The notes beneath the pieces were generated by a model. It was not told the DNA's origin. It made no database searches and was given only the letters and a program-made list of their open reading frames with translations. Positions 7,975-12,500 of a stretch of DNA of 12,500 nt are shown one piece after another. Every line of letters starts with the position of its first letter. Position 1 is the stretch's first letter. The position numbers were made by a program, and so were the translations under genes. This stretch comes from Theodoxus fluviatilis (Eukaryota > Mollusca > Gastropoda > Cycloneritida > Neritidae): the NCBI GenBank assembly GCA_034096865.1, contig JAWQFJ010000625.1, forward strand, positions 10,001 through 22,500, read 5' to 3'.

Positions 7975-7980
<6 letters not shown>
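6517..7980. other. Unique sequence, no gene recognised
   Basis: Frames of 60-94 codons on both strands show no conserved motif. An ATG at 7219 in strong context (AAACCATGG) runs 12 codons to a donor-like G|GTAAGA at 7256, but nothing else supports an exon. AAGGGAGATAAT at about 7669-7680 recalls a word common in mollusc repeats, from memory only. ATAATAAAC near 6668 and other AT words are not interpretable. Confidence 0.4.
7155..7178. repeat. 12-bp tandem duplication
   Basis: CACACTCGATAT occurs twice back to back (7155-7166 and 7167-7178) with no mismatch. A slippage-scale event in otherwise unique sequence. Confidence 0.95.
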
Positions 7981-8036
<56 letters not shown>

Positions 8037-8037
8037 C
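7981..8037. repeat. (TG)25 microsatellite with CGCGCGC edge
   Basis: Twenty-five uninterrupted TG units (7981-8030) followed by CGCGCGC (8031-8037). A perfect repeat of this length is expected to be highly length-variable between individuals, and the CG edge adds Z-DNA potential. Confidence 0.98.
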
Positions 8038-8194
8038 ATTTATCTGCGTATGCGTGTGCCTGCGTGCGTGCACTAAATAAATGTCTCATCCTCCGTCCAT
8101 AAGTCCACTTGATTGATTAATTGTCCGCCCGTCCATCTATATTCTTAAAGATAACGGTGTGGTTGAATACAGCGACAGATAGAACACCCAGTCA

Positions 8195-8380
8195 GCTGCC
8201 AGCACCAACTCCACTCCCTGGGAGGTATTCCAACCTAATGGTGCTGGTTCATGGCCGCAAACAAAGGTTAATTGCACTGCAGTGTGCCAGCACTGCCCTC
8301 ACAGGTACCCGGCTCTACTCCTGGGTGAGGAGAAACAATGTGAGTAAAGCACCTTGCTCAAAGATGCAACTCTGGAAACC
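8195..8380. repeat. Possible dispersed SINE-like repeat fragment
   Basis: The stretch contains GGTGCTGGTTCATGGCCGC (about 8239-8257), an ACAGGTACCC...CTGGGTGAGGAG segment (about 8301-8331) and AGTAAAGCACCTTGCTCAAAG (8343-8363). The last matches, from memory, a core (GTAAAGYGCCTTGCYCAAGG) common in dispersed repeats of molluscs and other marine animals. No tRNA-like head, tail or flanking duplication could be assigned, so the ends are approximate and the identification is tentative. It is not a protein gene: the 95-codon frame over it has no motif. Confidence 0.3.
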
Positions 8381-8489
8381 ACGCAGCTTGGAACACTGCA
8401 CATGCTAGCCACAGAGCCCGTCCTTCTGTCTGACTCTCCGTTCGTTATTTCACTTATTCATTCATGTGTCAGTTCGCTTTTGCCTTTAT

Positions 8490-8499
8490 GTCTGTACCC

Positions 8500-8530
<31 letters not shown>

Positions 8531-8595
8531 CGTCTCTCCGTCTGTTCGTCCGTCCGTCCGTCCGTCCGCCCGTCTGTCCGTCTGTCTGTCCTTCG

Positions 8596-8665
<70 letters not shown>

Positions 8666-8676
8666 GTTTTCCCGTC

Positions 8677-8758
<82 letters not shown>
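8490..8758. repeat. Compound microsatellite (TCTG)n/(TCCG)n/(TC)19
   Basis: In order: TCTG units (about 8490-8526), a block where CCGT/TCCG variants replace TCTG (about 8527-8580), sixteen perfect TCTG units (8597-8660), a short interruption, more TCTG (about 8677-8720), and nineteen TC units (8721-8758). The reading frames over it (Cys/Leu/Ser/Val on plus, Asp/Arg/Gln/Thr on minus) are artefacts. Confidence 0.95.
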
Positions 8759-8761
<3 letters not shown>

Positions 8762-9771
8762 GTTTCTTGTATTTCTTATGCTCTTTACGTGGGGTCACAC
8801 CTATCACCAGCTCTCCGCTGCCACTTTCCATTTAATATGCTTGGCACATCTACAGGCAGTCGGGCCTGTGTTTATTGCCGTGTCAGGGTGCGCTGTAGAA
8901 GATATTCCCAGCATTTTCCCTTTCAGCGCACGCCGCCTGCTATCCATCAAGACGCGTTTTTCTGTATCAATTTATCTTCCACAACCTTTCGTTGTTTTCC
9001 AATGCAGTTTCTTTTTTCTTTCTTCTTTTTTTGTATCCCCTCTCCCCCAGACTGAGCCTGTGAACGCCCCCAGATATGAGAAATGACATTTATTCGCAAT
9101 CTTTTCCCATCTATCAGCCTGCGGTGTGGACGGCAGCGAGATCGCATGCACTTTGATCTATTAGATTTTTCATGAGGCCAGATCTGAAACTGATGGCGGA
9201 GACCTCTTGCCTAACACAACAAGCAGGACACGGGAGGTTACATCGATCATGTTTATGGGCGAGCGAAGGACGCGCCATTATCTTCCGTGCAAACATCTCG
9301 TTTCCCAGCGTAATCCCTTGTGGGACGTGTGTCCGCGAAGAAGGGAAGGCAGAAAAAGCGCGCACCAATTCCACAGACTCTGTGGTTGCGCCAGGGCTCA
9401 GGAACAGGTCAGTCGACAGGGAACACCCTGTTCTGTTGGCTGTTCTGAAGCTGTCCTACTTCCCACTGGGCTTCCCTCTGGACTGAGGGGGGAGAATAGA
9501 CCCACCGCGTCTCCTTACGCGACTCGTAAAAGGGCGAAAATCAAAGGGTAAATGAGACTTGAATCGCTCTGACTTTAACGTGATTTCGTAGTGGATGACC
9601 TTGCATGGCTACAACGGTTGATGAGCATTCGTTCTTTTTTTGGTTCGTGGGTTCGTTCGTTCATTCTATTGAGATTAGAGCCCGTTCTTTAGGCAGCGTT
9701 TTTATAGTATATGGAAGTTAATGGATGTCAGAGTACTGTTTGGCTATTTATTTTATGTTGGCAGTTCTAAG
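8759..9771. other. Unique sequence, no gene recognised
   Basis: Overlapping frames on both strands at 9114-9551 (86-114 codons) show no conserved motif. Small hairpins occur at 9371-9385 (CCACAG-ACT-CTGTGG) and 9402-9433. A GTTCGTTCGTTC patch at 9651-9665 is a short simple repeat. A receptor-type palindrome at 9420-9434 is listed separately. Confidence 0.4.
9420..9434. promoter_or_regulatory. Steroid-receptor-type palindrome (GGAACA-CCC-TGTTCT)
   Basis: GGAACACCCTGTTCT is an inverted pair of hexamers with 3-base spacing, one base from the consensus response element of 3-ketosteroid receptors (AGAACAnnnTGTTCT). Another GGAACA lies at 9401. Those receptors are a vertebrate branch, so if the host is an invertebrate this is likely chance. 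No promoter is visible next to it. Confidence 0.15.
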
Positions 9772-9796
9772 TTAAGGCCTTCGCACACGAGGCAAC
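9772..9796 (+). repeat. Left terminal inverted repeat (with TTAA edge)
   Basis: Exact reverse complement of 10778-10802. A related word, CTCGCACACGCTTCC, recurs inside at about 9863-9877, so the TIR core CGCACACG is present twice at this end. Two direct copies of GTTGCTTGC lie at 9814 and 9827. Confidence 0.95.
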
Positions 9797-9985
9797 CAAA
9801 GTCTCTTGCCACGTTGCTTGCGGCCGGTTGCTTGCCATGTGGCAGGCAATGCTGGAGACTGAGCTCGCACACGCTTCCACTGTGACCTTTCACCTCTCGC
9901 CACGTTCTATTTATGGAAGCGTATTAATTCCCGCACTTGTGCACTCAAGACGCTGTGCATCTCTCCCCCGAAGGCTTGCCCTAGC

Positions 9986-10384
9986 ATGACTGAAACTTAG
10001 AGTGACGATGGCGACAGTACTTCGTCATCTAATGATGATGTTGCTGCTGCTGCTGCAATACTTATAATTGCCGAGCAAAGTAAAAAGAGAAAAAGATCGT
10101 GTTGGTCTCGTGAATGGTTGACAAAACGACCAAGGCATGGTGCCTACTCGTGTCTGCTACAAGAGCTTCCCAATGAGGATCTCAAGGTAACAAGAACTTT
10201 CCTTCGAATGAGCCATGAACATTTTCACGAATTGTTGCAGCTGGTTGGGCCTCAATTGATTAATCAATTTAATCTGAACAGTATTTTCATAACACAGATG
10301 CAATTTAAATGTATCGTATTCGTGGTATCAGACATCACTAGCTTTGTACACAATGTCAACAGATGCTTCCGCGTGTATATGTGA
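9986..10384 (+). pseudogene. Harbinger transposase, N-terminal fragment with early stop
   Basis: The likely original start is ATG at 9986, but the fifth codon is TAG (9998-10000). After it the frame is open: an acidic Asp/Ser patch, an alanine run from five GCN codons, a basic KKRKR patch (about 10085-10096) that could act as a nuclear signal, then SREWLTKRPRHGAY, LLQELPNED, and FLRMSHEHFHELLQLVGPQL. That order (W-x-R-W/L, R-x-x-H/Y-G-x-Y-x-x-L-x-x-EL, F-x-RM-x-x-x-x-F-x-x-LL) is the N-terminal signature of PIF/Harbinger and HARBI1-like nucleases. Similarity ends at about 10253; the remaining 43 codons to the stop at 10382-10384 look like non-coding sequence. The DDE nuclease domain, normally some 250 further residues, is absent. 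It cannot be an active enzyme. Downstream ATGs such as 10208 could only start fragments. Confidence 0.8.
10254..10269. repeat. 16-bp palindrome at the transposase break point
   Basis: AATTGATTAATCAATT is a perfect palindrome lying exactly where similarity to the Harbinger transposase ends. Short palindromes or micro-homology often mark ends of internal deletions, so this probably marks the junction. Confidence 0.7.
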
Positions 10385-10387
10385 TGA

Positions 10388-10414
10388 CCTACATTTCCAT
10401 TTTTAAAATGTAGG
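10388..10414. other. 9-bp hairpin after the fragment's stop codon
   Basis: CCTACATTT (10388-10396) pairs perfectly with AAATGTAGG (10406-10414) across a 9-base T-rich loop. It lies three bases beyond the stop codon. No known role; it may be a residue of the deleted interior. Confidence 0.5.
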
Positions 10415-10677
10415 AGCTTTCACGACCTATTGATGCATTCAACATACAGCTTTGATAAATTAATGCTGTTTATGGCTTACATTTTCTTTGGATGGGTTTT
10501 TAGTATCCCCAAATAAAGCGTTTTCTGTGCGAACCGTAGACATATCCACCATTTAATTGTGCAATAGTCGCGAGAACGCGAGAACGAGGCTCTAAAGTCG
10601 CCCGGTGATTGGTGGATTCACAGAGAGTGGCACGCCACTGCCCCCAAAACTAGAACAGGTTTAAGCACGAGCAACTC

Positions 10678-10782
10678 AGTTGCTGGTGGCGTGGAAAGTT
10701 GCTTGGGATGCCAGTTGCTTTCAACCGACATCGCACGCGAAGCAATGTACGGCAAGCAATCGAGTTGCCCGAGTGGAGTTGC
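10678..10782 (+). repeat. Subterminal AGTTGC array of the Harbinger element
   Basis: AGTTGC occurs five times in the same orientation at 10678, 10697, 10713, 10763 and 10777 within 105 bp; the last copy overlaps the right TIR. GTTGCTTG-type words also occur at the left end. Repeated hexamers next to the TIRs are known transposase-binding sites in several DNA transposons, so this is a plausible binding array. Confidence 0.65.
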
Positions 10783-10802
10783 CTCGTGTGCGAAGGCCTT
10801 AA
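10778..10802 (-). repeat. Right terminal inverted repeat (with TTAA edge)
   Basis: Exact reverse complement of 9772-9796, ending GCGAAGGCCTTAA. Zero mismatches over 25 bp. Confidence 0.95.
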
Positions 10803-11616
10803 TAGTTTCCAGTGCCAAGTTGCTGTTGAGAGGCTAGATTCCAATTGACCATGAAAACCCTTCCCTCTTTTCGCTATGCGAGTTCCTTGTTGGAGCAAGT
10901 CCATATTTGGGCATACAGACTCTCTGAGAAACACCCAAGCACTCTTCTTGCATAGCGTGCTAGTTTGTCTCAAATGTGCGTGTCCTAAATTGAGCATTCT
11001 GATTCAACCGTGGTTCTTCAAGTCTTCTCCTGGTTCGCCAGCTTAAGCGCGTAAGCTGTTTGATGTGCAAGCTTTGTGTTTGGGTATGTAGGGTCTCCAA
11101 CAGGTGGGCAAGCTCTAAATTGGGCATAAGACGTCCAAAATCCCCTTTGTGCATACTCGTTTTCCGGTGGATGTGCAATGTGTCTGATAAGAATGAAAAC
11201 TATCCACTGGATGTACGCATTTTCTTAGTCGGATATGCTGCAGTCCCCTTATCATGTATTCAGTCTTTATGTCAGACATACACGTCTTGTCCTTGTCATA
11301 TTAGCTCTCTGTTGACATTACGAGCGCTTTTGGCCTACGAGATCTCTTCTATCATGCATGCGGTCTCTTCAATGAGGCGCGCTTGTAGCCAATGGACTGG
11401 AGACAACATGTGATACAGGTACTCTACAGGGAGACTACTGCCATGGTGCACACCACAGGACGTTATCCGCTAATCTCAAGCCTGCTTCCAATAAATGGTG
11501 GCCAAATGCCATCTGCTGAATCGCCGCTACCTGGGACCAGAGGTCCTGATCGTAGTGAGCTCATGGAATTTTAGAAAGGGCCTTTAAAACAAAGAAAGAA
11601 TAGAGGAGGGCAGGCA
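10803..11616. other. Unique sequence, no gene recognised
   Basis: Frames on both strands (10960-11178 minus, 11060-11413 plus, 11392-11574 plus) have mixed composition but no motif I recognise. The words CCTAAATTGAGCAT (about 10984) and TCTAAATTGGGCAT (about 11114) are a possible diverged duplication about 130 bp apart. The bases beside the transposon include one further AGTTGC (10818), probably chance. Confidence 0.4.
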
Positions 11617-11671
11617 GACACACATACGCACGCATGCACGCACACGCACGCACACACACGCACATACACAT
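11617..11671. repeat. CA/CG alternating tract
   Basis: Alternating CA, CG and TG steps (for example CACACGCACGCACACACACG). It is Z-DNA-prone, similar in make-up to 905-961 and, on the other strand, to 4979-5121. Confidence 0.9.
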
Positions 11672-12238
11672 GGAGTTCGAAAGAGAAAGGAGGGGGAGGG
11701 AGGGAGAGGAGATAACGAGAAGGAGACGTCACCGAAAGAAGAAACCTCTTAGGAAGAGAGAAGATATATATAGGAGGAGGGGAAAATGGGTTGGAGGATA
11801 AAGCAATGGAGATGGTTTTAATAGTAAGCAAAGAGCAATGTCTCTATGGTAGTTTCTGATCCTACACTCATTACTGAGTTCATGCATTTTGAGTAATTAC
11901 TTGGTCACCGTTTGAGAAAGTTGCAGAAGCGTCTTTGCTCTGGTGTTATTCACTGCGGAGTTGTTGCTTTTCTTCGTCGCTTGGTTATTGCTCTAAGTAG
12001 AGGTGGAGGAATCAAGAACGGCAATTGTAAACCTTGTTTGTCCGAAACGATTTTCAAGTTTTATTCTTTGTTTGGTGCCTTGAAGATTAGTGTCAGATAA
12101 CCAGTATTTGATGACGTGTAAACACGCTCACGAATGATCGTGAACGAGCGACATGGACGCTGTGTGACTGCCAGCAGTGCAACTTGATACAGTTATTTCT
12201 AAGCATCAAATGCCCTTCTATTTAATAATGTGGCGATT
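11672..12238. other. Purine-rich flank then unique sequence
   Basis: A purine-rich stretch (about 11680-11731, GGAGGGGGAGGGAGGGAGAGGAG) is followed by sequence without a recognisable gene. A 62-codon frame at 11912-12100 has no motif. An imperfect hairpin (CGCTC-ACGA-ATGA-TCGT-GAAC-GAGCG, about 12125-12150) is present with no assigned role. Confidence 0.4.
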
Positions 12239-12406
12239 TTAGTTTGTATATGAATAATAGAACAAGAGTACTACATGTACATACAACCGGCACTGCTTGA
12301 TGCCCCCCTCATCGGCTGGAAGCCGTGGCTGCTGGACTTTTGGGGCCTGCTTCAGCACTTCATCCAGGAACGGCCCTCTGCAACCAAGGAGGCTGCCGGT
12401 AAACAT
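12239..12406 (-). CDS. Possible coding fragment, unknown (55 codons)
   Basis: On the minus strand an ATG at 12406-12404 opens a 55-codon frame ending at TAA (12241-12239). The first 40 codons have a protein-like composition (for example GPFLDEVLKQAPK and RLPADEGG) and GC-rich third positions, about 70% by my count; the last 15 codons are hydrophobic and AT-rich and look non-coding. CTGTCCAG lies just before the ATG and could be a splice acceptor. It might be an exon or a piece of a dispersed retroelement. No family is identified, and the opposite strand is open in the same codon register, so the true strand is unsettled. Confidence 0.25.
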   Translation of the reverse strand: MFTGSLLGCRGPFLDEVLKQAPKVQQPRLPADEGGIKQCRLYVHVVLLFYYSYTN

Positions 12407-12500
12407 CTGGACAGGTCTTTAGGACTTGATTATAGGTTTAAACCGCCCTGGAAGACCTATAAACCACACATGTGCGTTTACACACCATTGACTTCATCTC
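12275..12500 (+). CDS. Possible partial coding frame, open at the window edge
   Basis: From ATG 12275 the plus frame is open for 75 codons to the window end. From about 12302 to 12397 some 26 of 32 codons end in G or C, and the peptide is Trp/Leu-rich (GWKPWLLDFWGLLQHF). At 12398 a donor-like CCG|GTAAAC coincides with an abrupt fall in third-position GC, so a coding exon could end there. The start context is weak (T at -3), and no acceptor with a pyrimidine tract is evident upstream, though CTTCAG and ATCCAG occur inside. It competes with the minus-strand frame over the same patch; at most one is likely real. Confidence 0.2.
   Translation, partial: MYIQPALLDAPLIGWKPWLLDFWGLLQHFIQERPSATKEAAGKHLDRSLGLDYRFKPPWKTYKPHMCVYTPLTSS

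Larger units (their letters stand above)
9772..10802 (+). mobile_element. PIF/Harbinger transposon, internally deleted (~1.02 kb)
   Basis: The element is bounded by a perfect 25-bp inverted repeat (9772-9796 against 10778-10802), which includes TTAA at each edge; the core begins GGCCTTCGCACACGAGGC. The target duplication is TTA or TAA (ambiguous because both sides read TTAA), matching the 3-bp TWA preference of this superfamily. Inside is the N-terminal part of a Harbinger transposase on the plus strand, followed by non-coding AT-richer sequence and an AATAAA at 10512-10517. Autonomous members are usually about 3-5 kb with two genes (transposase and a Myb-like protein); here the catalytic domain and second gene are missing. 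It could only have moved with enzyme supplied elsewhere. Intact ends suggest a fairly young copy. Confidence 0.9.

Noticed and set aside
8354..9086. Cys/Leu/Ser/Val-rich frames of 123-233 codons
   Set aside because: They run through the TCTG/TC microsatellite in all three plus frames, so the open length is a repeat artefact.
9114..9551. Overlapping 86-114 codon frames on both strands
   Set aside because: No recognisable motif, no splice or promoter signals, and frames overlap each other in both directions; length is within chance for this GC content.
9634..9668. Second retroelement tail (GTTCGTTCGTTCATTC)
   Set aside because: Simple repeat is present but there is no preceding hairpin, no AATAAA in order and no flanking direct repeat.
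10185..10240. Intron inside the transposase (AAG|GTAACA ... TTGCAG)
   Set aside because: Removing it would delete the conserved FLRM...LLQ segment that identifies the family, so it is coding sequence.
9772..10802. piggyBac element, suggested by TTAA at both ends
   Set aside because: The internal coding fragment has the PIF/Harbinger N-terminal signature, and TTA or TAA duplication explains the same bases.

Overview
This window reads as nuclear DNA of an animal with a repeat-rich genome, most likely an invertebrate. There are no operons, no compact gene packing, and no long reading frame of recognisable protein. It holds many simple-sequence tracts (CT-rich, GA-rich, TG/CA, TCTG and G-runs), a DNA transposon of the PIF/Harbinger superfamily, and what looks like the 3' tail of a non-LTR retroelement. 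A mollusc would fit the Harbinger type, the SINE-like piece near 8.2-8.4 kb and an AAGGGAGATAAT-type motif near 7.67 kb. That placement rests on memory of such genomes and is weak (about 0.3).

Layout: 0-0.7 kb is unique sequence with three helically phased AGATCT hexamers, a 44-bp tandem triplication and a possible tiny first exon. 0.9-2.55 kb is simple repeats, dominated by an 840-bp polypyrimidine tract interrupted by a 53-bp hairpin-plus-(TTCG)4 insertion between exact 28-bp direct repeats. 2.55-4.78 kb is mostly unique, GC-rich near 3.1-3.9 kb, with two splice-site-bounded exon candidates. 4.78-5.32 kb is a G-run block, a 140-bp Z-DNA-prone TG/CG tract and more G-runs. 5.3-6.2 kb is an open but unrecognised frame running into a 320-bp purine tract (6.2-6.5 kb). 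6.5-8.0 kb is unique sequence. 8.0-8.76 kb has (TG)25, a SINE-like piece and a TCTG/TCCG/TC compound microsatellite. 9.77-10.80 kb is the Harbinger element. 10.8-12.2 kb is unique DNA with another CA/CG tract. The last 260 bp hold a coding-like patch open on both strands.

No complete functional gene can be supported. The best coding evidence is the broken N-terminus of a Harbinger transposase, which has lost its catalytic domain. Candidate exons are listed at low confidence because they rest on splice and start signals only. Most long reading frames here are low-complexity translations of microsatellites and are not annotated as genes. No new multi-gene system is visible; the most interesting items are the two mobile-element insertions and the double-stranded coding-like patch at the right edge.
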